Source: Magicicada septendecula (Eukaryota > Arthropoda > Insecta > Hemiptera > Cicadidae). Taken from it: DNA of 64,000 nucleotides. Of the stretch, positions 1 to 11,960 are shown piece by piece. A model generated the notes under the pieces. It ran no database searches and was not told where the DNA came from. It saw only the letters and a program-made list of their open reading frames with translations. The stretch lies in contig CM068371.1 of assembly GCA_034769895.1 (NCBI GenBank), positions 405,773,969 to 405,837,968 of the forward strand, written 5' to 3'. Both the position numbers and the translations under genes were made by a program. How positions within the stretch are numbered: position 1 is the stretch's first letter; every line of letters starts with the position of its first letter.

Positions 1-2659
1 CCCGCTGCTATACAGGTTGCCGTCTCGACCACTCGTGATGAGCGCTAGTTGGTTATCGTATAAAACTTGCTAACACACATATACTCTACAACGTCGTATG
101 AAATAAAAAGATAGTAATACTCTGTACTGTGATTTTAATACAAATTCAGTTATTAATTAATATGACAAAAGGATTATAAATGTTTTGGTAACAAATTGCT
201 CCGGTTTATAACATGAAACACAAATATCTCAAGGTTGGTAAATCGATCTGAAAACAAATTATTTCTCTTCCGCTATGGCGTCAGTTACATACAATATATT
301 AATCTGTTTCAAATCTGGGGTTCTTTGGATTATGAAATAAGACATAAACGTTGGTTACATTAAAAAAGTACACTACCATACCTTATACGTACTTAGAAAG
401 TATAATGTGTTTTTACAAATTGTTCGGTAGTGTCGTATTTTTGTTACAAAATTGCACTCTTAAGCGAGGTTATATTTTGATTAATAAAATGTTTTTACGT
501 AAGTAAATTATGCATTAACACCTTTGAAAGAAAATGATATTTGTTCAATAGTGAGAAATTTGATCATTTGAAAGATATTTAAAGTAATTTGGTTGTTTCG
601 GGATTAAGGAATTTATTCGATACTTATCAGTTCAGATAGTGTTGATGTGTTGCCATCTGGGGTAGTGGATATTCTTCAAATTTGGACTGGTTTTAAGCTT
701 CGAACATCTTTTTCAATCTTGTCTTGGATTTCTGTTAATTAATTTATTCAATTTGGTTCCAGGACATCGTTAATTCTTGGTAGGTCGACATCTATTCGTC
801 TTTGGTCATCTTGGTTAACTTACGAAACTTTTCGTAACTATTTAAAGTAAAATTTCAATCATTCCAATTTTGCGTGCCGCTTACCCACGCGTCGTTTTTT
901 CAAGTCTCATAAATTTAACGGAAAATTAGCCTTCAACTACGTTACTATGGTAACAGCAATCCTTGGATTGGTTAATTACTCCTTCAAAAGCATTGTTAAG
1001 AGATTTGAATTTTTATTCAAATTTATTAAGTATTTTCCTAATGGTTTTATTCCTTTACAGTTCCTTTGGGGTAAAAAATGATATCACTATTATCTTTCTT
1101 TCCTTTCAAAGTTTACAATGATACCTCATAAGGTCATATTCTGTTATACATTAACTTTAGTCTAAATATTTGACATTTGATAAATGGCCATTTACTGGTC
1201 TTAGATTAGTAAAGTTTCTTGCGAAATTGTTACAATTTACATTTGAGTGTCTCTGACAGTTAGATGTTTTCATAGCCAAGATTAGCCATGATGGTTTTTT
1301 GGTGTATTTCTTTTAAATTACATTTTGAATTCAGCCTGATGGGCTTCACTTAGTTATCATATTTGTTTGCGCTTTAACTACTATTCAACATACATTTTCA
1401 TTACACATATTTTAAAATATAACAATTAGGCTTATGGACTGCAGGTTCCCTTCAGCCATATCCTCTTCATAACATTGAACCAAACTATTCTTTACAAGTT
1501 ACTAGTTATGGTTAGTTCTAATATTAATTCCTTTCTTTTGTTACTACCTAGAGTGATAAATATCATCACTTCTTGCAAAATTATGAAAGTTAATTCCCCC
1601 TTCAACAGGGGGTGTTTTATTCATTGTAGTCTTAATTTTAAAAACAAAACTTTATTTCTATTCTACTATCTCCTCCATACCATGTTAATACAAACTGTTT
1701 TTGTCTGGGCTTTCTCCCTGAATAACATTACATGCTTCTTTTATATTTATTTGGAATATTATTTTTAATTATTTTTAGTTATATAAATGTGTACAAGATC
1801 ACTCCAATCATTGATTGTTTATCAATGTTTTATAAAGTGTTTTCTTACTTATCATTACGTTTTTATTGCTTAACATACACTTTCACTATTTTTAGGGTAC
1901 TTACACTTTCACTATTGCACTTCACTTTGGTTCACTGTTTGTATTGAGTGTTATTTAATGGGTAATCCCTATACTTTCTCCTATTATTTCTCACTATTTC
2001 TTTCTAGCATAATATTTATTATTAATAATATTAGGTATTTATTTTTGTTAAACCTAACCTTCCTCATAGTGTTAGTGTACTTTTCTACACTACGTTACTT
2101 TACACTCGTCTTGTGTCTTTAAGATAGGTACATAAGTTATTTCAATTATAATAATACTATTTGTTTCATTAATGGATAATTATTTGGGGTTTATTTACAG
2201 TATTCTATCCTTGAGTCTACTATTTTTCCCCTTGATATGTGTGTTAGTTTCCCCTTGGGTTTAACCTGTCTCCTCTTCATTCTTCCTCTTCTTCGTCTTC
2301 TTCACTAGTCTTCATCTTGGTTCGGTTCTCCTCTTCTCATCTGATTTGAATTCTGTTTAATCGTAGGGATTTGTTCCCTTCCTTTGATTCTGCTTTAGTT
2401 CTGGTTTCTTATCTTCCTTTGTTAATTCCTAATTGTTTGGTCAATCACCTTTTTTTTTTCTTGAGTATGGTTCGTGGTTCCCTTCTTTGTGTTTATGTTG
2501 TTGGGTCAATCACTTGGGTTGGGTAATATCGTCATTCGTCGTGTCATAATATTTGTTTTTTATTAATTTTTAAACATTTTATTTTATATGAAGTATTTTT
2601 ATATTAAGAATTATCTTTTTTATCACTGGTACGGGATTTGGCTTATTTGTGTTGTAACA
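1..2659 (-). mobile_element. Long terminal repeat of a Ty3/gypsy-like element, truncated by the window edge
   Basis: This non-coding stretch is a diverged relative of the solo LTR at 35102-36835. Collinear blocks include the segment with 'gttgctccgg'-type sequence near 205, the 'cgttactatggtaacagcaatcc' region near 940, and the shared right end 'tgtgttgtaaca' (2648-2659). Read on the minus strand it starts TGTTACAACAC, the usual TG start. It abuts the RNase H frame of element A directly, so it probably inserted there as a separate element; an internal deletion within A is the alternative. Its other end lies left of the window. It is about 1 kb longer than the solo copy over the matching part, so it may hold further insertions. 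The short open frames in it look like chance. Confidence 0.6.
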
Positions 2660-4547
2660 ACACCCATCTTCCGATACGACCTAACTGTTTTGGGTGGTTC
2701 AATAACCACGACAAAGCTTGATTGTCGGTTTCTAGTAGAAATTCCTTATGTTCCAAAAATGGTTTGAATTTTTCAAAGGCGAATACTACGGCTAAACATT
2801 CAAGTTTGTAGGCTGAGAACTTCCTTTCTTGCTCGGTCAATGTACGGGAAGCATAGCTGATCGGGAGTCTAGTATTATTGATTTCCTGGTATATTACGGC
2901 TCCTAATGCTACACTCGAACTGTCGGTCTATACAACAAATGGTTTACTGAAATCTGCTAACTGCAATACCGGTGGGGATATTATGCTTTCTTTAAGTGTT
3001 TCAAACGCATCTTGGTGTCGAGTAGTCCACTCGAATTTCGTTCCTTTCTTTCTTAATGCATTCAATGGGGCTGCTATATCCGCTAGGTGGGGTATGTACT
3101 TGTGAAAATAATTAATCATACCTAAAAATTGAGCTATACCTTTGGCGTCTCTCGGCGGTAAGAATTCTCGGATTGCGCGTGTACGTTCGGGATCGATGCT
3201 AACCTTACCTTCGGCAGATACTATGTGACCTAAGAAGGAGAATTGTTTTACTGCAAAGTTAACTTTACTCGGGTTTACTGTTAGTCCAGCTTTCTTTAAC
3301 CTGGATAATACTTCACGCAAGTGATCAATATGTTGATCCATTGACTCACTATATACTACTATATCGTCAAGATAGTGATATACAAATTTAAATTTAACGT
3401 CATGAAAAATTTTTTCTAACAGTCTGCTACATACTGAACTTCCTTGTGATGTACCGAATGGTACTCTAGTAAATTGATATAGATTAAATGGGACAGCAAA
3501 AGCAGTTAGATGTTTTGATTCCTCAGCTAGTGGGATTTGGTGGAATGCTTGGTTGAGATCCATTATAGTGAAAATTTTCGCTTTCGTAAAATAGTGAAAT
3601 GCGCTGTGAATGTCGGGCAGGGGTATCGATTCAAATTCTATACTCTTATTTAGTTGTCTATAATCCACGACTAGTCTATGTTTGTCAGTTCCTTTTGGTA
3701 CTAGGAATGCAGGTGATGAGTATGGAGAAGTTGACGGTTCTATGACGTGTTGCTCAATGAGTTTGTTAATGTGGTTCCTCATTATTTCCATCTTGGGCGG
3801 CGATAATTTGTATGGGTGAAGGCGTATTACCTTGTTGTCACTAAGATTTATTTTATATTCGATTAAGTGGGTTAATCCTAACTTGGGGGTGAGTACAGTA
3901 GAAAATTCCCTTATTAACTTTTGAATTCTTTGTCGCTCATTTCCTTTTAAATGACTCAGACTAGATTCTTGAATAATCTAGAATTGAATAATTCACTCAG
4001 GCTCTAATTGAATAGTTGAGGTTTCACAATCAAATCTGAAGAAATATTGTTTTGCATATATATCAAGGATTAAGCCAGTTTTACTTATGAAATCAGCGCC
4101 TAGTATTAAGTTTTGTCCTAACACTTCAGCTACTAGTAGGGGAACAGACCAAGTAAAATTCTTTATTTTTAATTTCACCATAATACTGCACGATATATTT
4201 AGGTTTTGTTTATTTGCGGTGGCACACTTTATGTTCACGTTTTGGCTACGTTTAATCAGATTATGATTAGCTAATACGGTGGCTAACTGTTGACTAATTA
4301 TACTACGGGTAGATCCGGAATCAATTAAACCAAGGATATTCGTTGCTCCAAGGTCTATCTGTACGTATGGTAGTTGGCAGATACTTGTTTTGCATGCACC
4401 AATAGAGTTGCACTTCTCAATAAATCTTGTTAAGTAAGGGTCTATACGTTTAGTTCTATTTATTTTTACTCTATGATTATTATTGTTTTTACCTTTCCTT
4501 CTGGTGCTGCGGAAGACGTAGGATTTTTGTTCTTCCAGCTTCACATG
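2660..4547 (-). pseudogene. pol: Ty3/gypsy element A pol: protease, reverse transcriptase, partial RNase H
   Basis: This is one continuous minus-strand frame interrupted by three in-frame stops: TGA 3993-3995, TAG 3978-3980 and TAG 2928-2930. It begins in the -1 frame after the slippery site at 4547-4553. An aspartic protease comes first, with a 'GLIDSGSTRS' active site (DSG instead of DTG). RT follows: 'RLVVDYRQLN', 'DLNQAFHQIPL', a degenerate 'PFGTSQGSS' in place of the usual PFGL block, and the catalytic YLDD at 3363-3374. The RNase H part shows 'QTD/TDSSSVALGA', 'ETDNQALSWLLNHP' and 'GRIGRWV'. It stops where the LTR at 1-2659 begins. The rest of RNase H and all of integrase are absent from the window. 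It is dead as a coding sequence but clearly of the family. Confidence 0.85.
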
Positions 4548-5191
4548 TTTTTTGACTGGTCGGTTTTCTGTTGGTAGCGCTTTTGTTTACAATTCTTGCT
4601 AACGTGTCTGGCCTTTCCATATTTATAACATCTTCTTTCCTCATTGACTTCGCTCGCATGTTGTCGGAGTTTTGATTTAGAGTGTGAAATATGGGGGTAG
4701 CTTTGGGTTTTATATGTACTTACGAATCGCTTATCGTGGTAGGTTCGGGTATCAGTTCCAATTGGTAGAGGTTGGAATGAATCTCTGTGTTGAGTCTGGG
4801 ACATAGAAACGCGTCTGTTCTGGTCAGAATACCAGACGTTGGACGAATGTATACAACATAGTTCTAGTTCGGTGAAAGTGGTAGGTCGCTTCATGAGTGC
4901 TAGGCGAGATCGCTCCTCGGGAGATAGTCCTACTAAGATAGTGTCTACTAACTGTTGTTCACTCCATTTAACTTGTAGCAATAAAGCAGATTCCCTTATT
5001 TCAGAGATACGAGCTAATCTCTCATATGCTCCTTGTACACGAAGTACTTGGTTTCGCTTCAATTCTTCGTAGATACCAGTGGGAATGAAATGTCTTATTA
5101 GGGTGGTATGAAGTTCTTCTACAGGGTGATTATACCTTAGGTTGTTGTTTGTGTTTTCTTCTTCTGGAGTCGGTTGTTCACATTTTACATT
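4541..5191 (-). pseudogene. gag: Ty3/gypsy element A gag, C-terminal part with defective zinc knuckle
   Basis: The frame is open from a TAA at 5192-5194 down to the TGA at 4541-4543. It has no plausible ATG, so the N-terminal part of gag is missing. The capsid-like stretch contains 'VDTILVGLSPEERSRLAL', a pattern of retroviral-type capsid C-terminal domains. Near the end is one zinc knuckle, 'CYKYGKARHVSKNC'. The family pattern is CX2CX4HX4C, and here the second Cys has become Tyr, so it should not bind zinc. Gag would bind RNA and form the particle. Its end overlaps the -1 frameshift signal into pol. Confidence 0.75.
4547..4553 (-). promoter_or_regulatory. -1 ribosomal frameshift heptamer A AAA AAC, gag to pol of element A
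   Basis: On the minus strand the gag frame reads TCA AAA AAC ATG TGA. The A AAA AAC is a canonical X XXY YYZ slippery site, two codons before the gag stop. Slipping back one base gives CAT GTG AAG and enters the open pol frame exactly. I did not fold the downstream stem-loop or pseudoknot. Confidence 0.8.
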
Positions 5192-7107
5192 TTAATTACA
5201 ATTCTTATTTTAGCTGCACTAAAATCTGGTAAGAAACATACCTTACCACTTACAGTTTGTTAAGAGATGTGTCGGCTAAGTTTCCTTTTTTTTTCCATAT
5301 TTCTTCACGCACTACATTATATATTTTTTTTATTATTATAATTATTATTTCCACGCTACATTGGGTCAAATCGAAATCACTACAAACTTTATTGAATAGT
5401 TTTTAACGGTATACACCTACGTGTATATTGACAACACAGTAGCGACATCCTTACATGTCGAAGTTTCTCCGGCGATTGTGGGCATAGTTTAGCCGGCGAG
5501 GGGTCTGTAAGCTGGCGCGGTTTTACGCGCAGAGAAAATAGTTCGTTGTTTTAAGTAGTGTTAATTATTCATTAATTAAATCATAATACTTTATGTTACC
5601 TTTTGGTTATGAATTAGGAATTTCCTTATTTATTTAGTACGTCTTTTATTTAATTAACGGAATTATTATTTTTAGCTAAATAACACCGTGCTTTGCATGT
5701 TGGTACGGGACAATTTGCAGGTTGATGCAGGAATCTAGGTACAGGTAAGGGGTGGATAATACTCTTACTTGTTATAAAAGCAAAATTTTCATTTGTGCTA
5801 TTTAAACATTTTTTTTAAATCGTCACAGGCACTGTTTTATTACTTTTAGTTACACTTCAGAGTTTTTTAATGGGGTTGCTTTATCAACTATTTCTTTCAC
5901 TAAATGTTTGACTTCCATTATAGTGTGTTTTACTGAATTTGTGATAGAATCTTCTAAACTAGACATACTTGCTTTTTCATTTTTATGCTTACATTTTTTG
6001 TCCTGTCGTTTTTCTGCTTCTTCTACTTCCTGTCAGCTGTCAGCATCATTCCTCGATCTGCAGTAGCATTACTTGGAATATTTTTATCATCTGACTGGTA
6101 TTCATTCTTTTTTTATCAATTATCACTCACACCACTCTTCTATGAAGTGTCTTCTGTTTCTACTGTTAAAGATTCTGACCCACTATTATGATGCTCTCAC
6201 GGATCGTCATATGGTACAGTGGAAACAAAATACAGACACCAATGAAGTCACTAATAACCAGCTTTAATGAGTCACAAATAGCAATTTGAAATCAACAAGA
6301 TACTCTCATACAGTAATTCTAGTTAAATTTGTCCACACGCAATAATAATGTCAACTATTAGAGCTCCACACTAATTATAACACAATAATCACTTCGCCAC
6401 AATACTTCGATCCACACTTGATAAATTGCCAACTGTAACTGACTAACCAAGGCTGCTGTTGCCTATATATAGCCTCCAGATGTTCCATTCTTTTGGCAGT
6501 GTGCCAGCATAATTTGCATAGTTAGGAAGCACTAGAACAGTCTGGAGTGGTACTTGAGTACATGGACTTGACAGAGACACGCACCTGCTCGGCTAGTCGA
6601 GAAACATGTAGAATGACACTCTCGACGTTCAAGAGCCTTCCGTAATTGCCTCATAACAGTATTGAATTTAATGCAACAATATAGTAACTGTAAATAATCA
6701 AAACCAGATGGTTGTAAAGTGTGTTATATGTAATTAAAATTTTCTAAAGTTTTGGAAGTACATCTGGCAGTTCATGTATATGAAAGGTTAATATACTAAT
6801 ATAAAACCGGTCACAGGAAGTAGAAACCACTAAAATGAAGTTTTTGTGACATACAGGAGAATATTCAGACACTCAAGCATTCAGACAAGAAATGAAATGA
6901 ATAATCAGATATGAGAATATGTCAGGTGGATTGCTAAAATAATACATTCATGAAATGACACATGATTAATTTAATCCCAACATTACATTTGGACCAATGT
7001 TTAAATTCAATGCACATAGCAGTATTATTGCTGTATATAGGGGTGTAGCCAGGATTGCTTCTGCAGGCTGGTTCTGGTGTGTTCTGATGGAAGGGTTAAA
7101 TTTTTGT
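5192..7107. other. No gene seen; AT-rich, possible leader or LTR remnants
   Basis: No credible protein is encoded. The part at 5330-5760 has short GC-rich islands and could be remnant leader or LTR of element A, but I could not align it with the LTR at 1-2659. At 6290-6600 there is a promoter-like 'gcctatatatagcc' (about 6461-6474) followed by GC-richer sequence, which would suit another LTR or SINE. At 7040-7060 'gtgtagccaggatt' resembles a worn hAT terminal repeat. All of these are weak. Confidence 0.3.
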
Positions 7108-7111
7108 ATGT

Positions 7112-9989
7112 TGTAACGTCACAGAACGTTCCATAAAGGAAATCATTTACATACCAATTTATCATAAGAGGAAAGTGAGGCGAACAGTATCGAACCCAAG
7201 TAGTCCTAAAAAATTGTGTAACATTGTCTAATAATTAATACTACTAACATGAAAAACAACCAGACTATGACTAAGACTCAAACCCCATATATATTATTAA
7301 AGTGAATAACAGTGAAAAAACCATAAGATACTATAAAAGAGACAAATAATATCAGAAACAACCAAAATGAAGTCATTAATTATTAAGTTTTGTAACTCTG
7401 AATAGAGTATAAAGAACTATATATTGTGAATGAATGGACATGATCCATTATTATATTATGTAATGTAAATAAAATAAATGTATTAAATGACTTAAATACA
7501 TTATTAGAAAGGATCTAAGTTAAAATAAAAAATATATAAATGTTATGACAAAAAAATATTAAGGTGTTGGATTTGAGACCAATCACTCAGATTTCATGTA
7601 AAAATTAATTATTATCAAATTGAGATAAAAACTATATGTAATTGTCAAGTAGACAAAGATGAACAATTTATCTTAAATAAAGAAAGCTGTAAAATGAATA
7701 AAAGTCAGTCAAAATAGCCAAAAACAGTATTAACTAAAAACATGTAGTAGGCATATAATATTGTGAGATTTATGGATTTAATGTTGACAAAATGCAACCA
7801 GATTGCATTAGAAAGTTGAAATATAATATAAAGCGACTATACTAATATATTTGACTAACTTAAACATTGTAATAGTCGAGTTAGCAAACTATTTACCTAT
7901 ACCATGTATGGCTAAGACCAAGCAACCATTACAAGAAATAGTCACATTTGACTAAATGTTTACAAAATAATGTCAAAAATAAAAGAAAAGGGTACAATAC
8001 TTTAGTGTACCATAAAAACAAACAGACTCAGTTGAAAATAAGATCAATTATCAAAGAATTTAACTTATAAGAGTGAGATTTGTCACACAAAGAAAAAGGA
8101 CAACATGGGCAAGCCAATATGATGCTAAGTTATCCTACGATAACAATAATATGTATCAAGATTAACCAGGTATCACAAATGACAGACAATATAATAAACT
8201 CTTAGTGTATACTAGTAAAATCCTATATATATTAAAGAAAAAGACTAATTATTGTATTATAACAGTGACAACAACGTAGGCCATAGGCATGGACCATATA
8301 AAATTGAACTTATTTGTGTATTATATATGTTAAACCTTTTTTATTTTGTTATAGAGAGATGGTAATATTATGTGTTAATGTTGTGGAAGAAACCTAATAG
8401 CTTCACAAAAATTTTTTATTCTAAAAATTGAATTTTAATGGAAACAATCCAAGGTAAGAGTTGAATATTGTGTTATTTATTATAGTTAATTTATTTAAAA
8501 ACCAATCATAATTAGTATCATTAGATTCAGTTGAAAACAGAATCCAAATGTAGTAATGGCATGCAAATTGTGAGTACTGATGTAAAACATTGACAAATAC
8601 CAGAGTAATTTTTGAAATATCCTTAGTGTGAAGAATAAGGAATTTTGTTCTAAAAGCTTCAACGGAAGTTAAATTTGTTCCATGGTGTTCCATTTCATTA
8701 TTCTCGAACATTCTAGAAGGAATTTTTACACAAATATACCGGAAGTTCATGTCGAAAAGCTAAAACAATGAGCCTGACACAGTATAAAAGAGAGACCAAA
8801 TTCGACCCAAAAACACTTCATGCTTGGAATCCAGAACAGACGCATCACCCACGACACTGATCACCACAACCGAGGAGAAACCGAAGGCGAGAAATCGACA
8901 CAAGGCATGAAGAAAAGCTTTTCCCGTACATTGACAAATAGACCGACTTAACCTCTATAAGAATCTACGCCAATGTGTTGCTGAAATAGAGCAGCAACAC
9001 GGCACATTTTAATAGAAATCACGCAGCCAGAACATCAACGGCCCAGGAGGGACCAAAATTTTAAATAGAGAACCAATTCTGCTATATTCGCTAAGACAAA
9101 CTGACTTGACCTAAACTCCCCATAACGTAAACATACACAAAGCCTTTATCTCGACTGCAAGGGAATCAGCGCTGTGGCGGCCAATTTGAGAACCAGCGCG
9201 AAGCAGCTGATCATTGGCGGCGGGGTTCGAGCGTAAATCTACTGCCAAACTGTTTCATGAAAGTGCGGAAGTTGTAAAAAATCGCATTTTTGACTTAAAA
9301 TAAATTTAGTGCACACATGAAGAGGCGAGATTGAAAAACTACCCGAGAGAAGTGTCCAGTGCGAGAATAATTAACCATCGGAACGTGAGTTGTCAAAGTT
9401 AAAGTCATTTTTTACCTGGTTACATTTGTCACACAGTTGTACTACACATGCCACACACATCTTCAAATCACTTAATTTTTATAAAGCATCTTATTGATAT
9501 GTCTTGGTAGTTCAAAGGAGTCACGTCCTGAGAGTAAAGATTTTTCACATATTAAACTCATGCTTTTCAACTGAGTAAAAAATTAAATATTCTAGCCGAT
9601 ACTTGATTGGAGAAAAAACTTGTCTATAATAATAATAACTTATAATTTTTTTTTGTAACTCTGCAATTTTATAATTTTTTCATGAATGTTAGTCCTTCAG
9701 ACGATTTTTTAAGAATCATTAAACATACTTTAATTTTTTCAAACCCAAACTGTCTTATTTACATTTTTTTTCATAGAATTAAGAATTCAAAATTTTAATT
9801 TTTTTAATGATAACATTTTTCTTGGAACAAAAGATTTTAAGTGGCGCCCACAAAAACATAGTAGATTAAGTTGTGTTACAGGACTACATCACCGCAGAGG
9901 ATCCTGTCATCAGTAAGTAACAAAAAGTGCGCGGAGGTAACGCCCGACATACACAACAAAACACTTACACGTTTTCTCTATTTGTTATA
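7112..9989 (+). repeat. 5' LTR of element F (2.88 kb)
   Basis: Nearly identical to 16475-19351 along its whole length, ending where the internal sequence 'aattggcagccc' begins. Its great length is unusual for Ty3/gypsy. An internal 'gtggcgcccac' near 9842 resembles a primer-binding site but lies 147 bp inside the LTR. An antisense open frame of 109 codons (8421-8750) is kept in both copies but has no recognisable domain. Confidence 0.93.
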
Positions 9990-9992
9990 AAT

Positions 9993-10012
9993 TGGCAGCC
10001 CAACTAGTGAGG
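9993..10012 (+). other. Primer-binding site of element F
   Basis: It starts TGGCAGCCCAACTAGTGAGG three bases after the LTR. TGG is the complement of the tRNA 3' CCA. It matches the E site at 27216 (tggcgccgcaactaatggg) at most positions, which supports both LTR boundaries. It resembles the TGGCGCCCAAC class associated with tRNA-Lys, but the exact tRNA is not settled. Confidence 0.65.
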
Positions 10013-10055
10013 CTTGAAAAAACGGAACAAGCCCGGCAACTACCAACAGATCAAA

Positions 10056-11960
10056 ATGCCGCAACCAAAGGGAAAAAAGTGAAGAACCGATGTTAAGTGT
10101 GGAAGACGGAGAGGCAGTAAAAATGGAGGAAATAGAGTTAGAACCGCCCACACTGGAAATGGAAAGAACAATACAAACGGCAGATGAACTAGAGGAACAA
10201 ACGGGAGAAGAACCCATTCAAATGGTAGAACAAACAGAGAAACCCGAACCAGAAAAAATAACAGAGCGTTCACGCGAGTGTAATAATGATGATGTTCCAA
10301 ACGCTAAACGAAAATATGAATAAAAACAGAAAGGTAGACAAGGCGGAAATAATAGAATCCCTGAGAAAAGACAGACGGGAAGATAAGGAGAAATTAGACA
10401 AAAGATAGAGTCTTTAGGGGAGTATATAACCGAGAAAATAAATGACCATGGGAAAAAGATGGAGCTATTTCAGGAGGAGAATAAAAAATATATAGAGTCC
10501 CTGAAAAAAGAAATTAGCATAAAGTACGAAACAGTAAACAAAAAAATCGATGATAATAAAATCGATAGTGACAGGAAGGTCGAAAATATGGAGAAACAGT
10601 TAGAAAGATTACAGGAGGGAAATAATACCCGTTTTGAAAATATAGAGGAACAAACAGTAGAGACCAAACAAGATGTTAGAAATCTCGAAAACAAGGTAAG
10701 GCAGAACCAAGACGCAATCATGCAGGAGGTGGGAGAAGTCCAGAAAGACGTTAGCGAGAGGATGCAGAGAACATATGACATCGCTAACAGGCTGGACGAG
10801 CAAATAAAAACTAACAAAAATAGCATACAGGAAATAGACCAGAGAGAGAAAAACCTGCAGGAAAGATTAGAGGCGCTGAGAGACACACCTATATTAAATA
10901 CTCATACGTGTCACAGTGAGAACAGGGAAGTAATCAACTTCCAAAACTATCGTCGAAACCCAATGGAATTTTTAGAGAGAATGGAGGAGTTTATTGGAAG
11001 AAATAGAGAAACAAGGTGGGACAGAATAAGGGAGATGCTAGACGAGACGTTTAGAAACACTAGGGATAACTGGTGGATAGCGGTGCGACCCGAAATCACG
11101 AATTTAGCCGAGTGTAAACGCCAGTTCAAAGAGAAGTACTGGTCGGAAACTGCACAAAACCGGGTACGAATGGACATATTCTACGACAAATACGACGCGT
11201 CCAATGGGCAGTCCCCGACGTCTTATTTCCTAGGAAAGGTATGTTTGGCACGGAAGTTGATACCGCTGATCCCGGAAGAATGTTTGGTGAGGCAATTAGC
11301 TGGACATTACAGCTATGGTATCAAAGATGCCCAATTGTACCAACAGCTCAGTAAAATAACCAATCTAGCCAAATTATTAGAAAATTGTGAATCCACTGGA
11401 AGGTTCCAGGATTACCAACCCCCCAATCGTAAAGTAGAATAAATAGCAACAATAACGGACCAAACCGGAATGGAGGTGGAAACGGTAACAACCTTAACAC
11501 AAATAACCAGAACAGTAATACCCCACCAAATGGCCGAAATAATAACACTCAGGGTCCAAATAACCGCAACTATCCGGGACCGAACAGAAGTAATTACCCC
11601 GAGAATAATTACGGTAGGAACTACCATCAGGGAAATAGTTATCGCGGAAATAACTATAGGGGAAATAATTATGGTCAGCGTAATAATTATCGTAACGGGG
11701 GCGACCAAGGAGGAGGCGATAGGAGAAATCAAATATATAGGCCCCAGGTAAACTATACAATGGCCAATAACCGACGGCCATATCCACCCAATTTACCCAC
11801 TTACATGTTTTACCCACAACAGGCGCCAGGTAACCCGGGTAATACATCGAATAGCCCACCTATTAGCGGTAATCCTGAGGCCAGGCAAGAACCACAGACA
11901 GGTCAGCAACCCAATGTTCCGGGAGACCGGGCCAATGAGACAGTGGCTCATTTAAACTAA
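10056..11960 (+). pseudogene. gag: Element F gag: coiled coil, capsid-like region, Asn/Gly-rich tail
   Basis: The likely start is ATG 10056 (MPQPKGKK), after which the reading must change frame near the A-run at 10071-10077. Frame breaks also occur at 10321-10323 (TAA), near 10400 and near 11430. The acidic N-terminal part is followed by a long coiled coil (10459 to about 10890). Next comes a capsid-like block starting 'RRNPMEFLERMEEFIGRN' with 'DNWWIAV' and 'QFKEKYWSETAQN', shared closely with element B. The tail is rich in Asn, Gly and Arg, as in an RNA-binding end, and has no CCHC zinc knuckle. It ends at TAA 11958-11960 just after the slippery site. Gag would assemble the particle and package RNA. 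Confidence 0.8.
11951..11957 (+). promoter_or_regulatory. -1 ribosomal frameshift heptamer T TTA AAC, gag to pol of element F
   Basis: The gag frame reads GCT CAT TTA AAC TAA. T TTA AAC is a canonical slippery heptamer immediately before the gag stop. After a -1 slip translation continues CTA AAC GCG GCA GTG into the long pol frame without a stop. Any downstream RNA structure was not folded. Confidence 0.87.

Noticed and set aside
1475..1947. Hydrophobic open frames in the left LTR
   Set aside because: T-rich non-coding strand giving Phe/Leu/Tyr-rich translations; no domain, and not preserved in the solo LTR.
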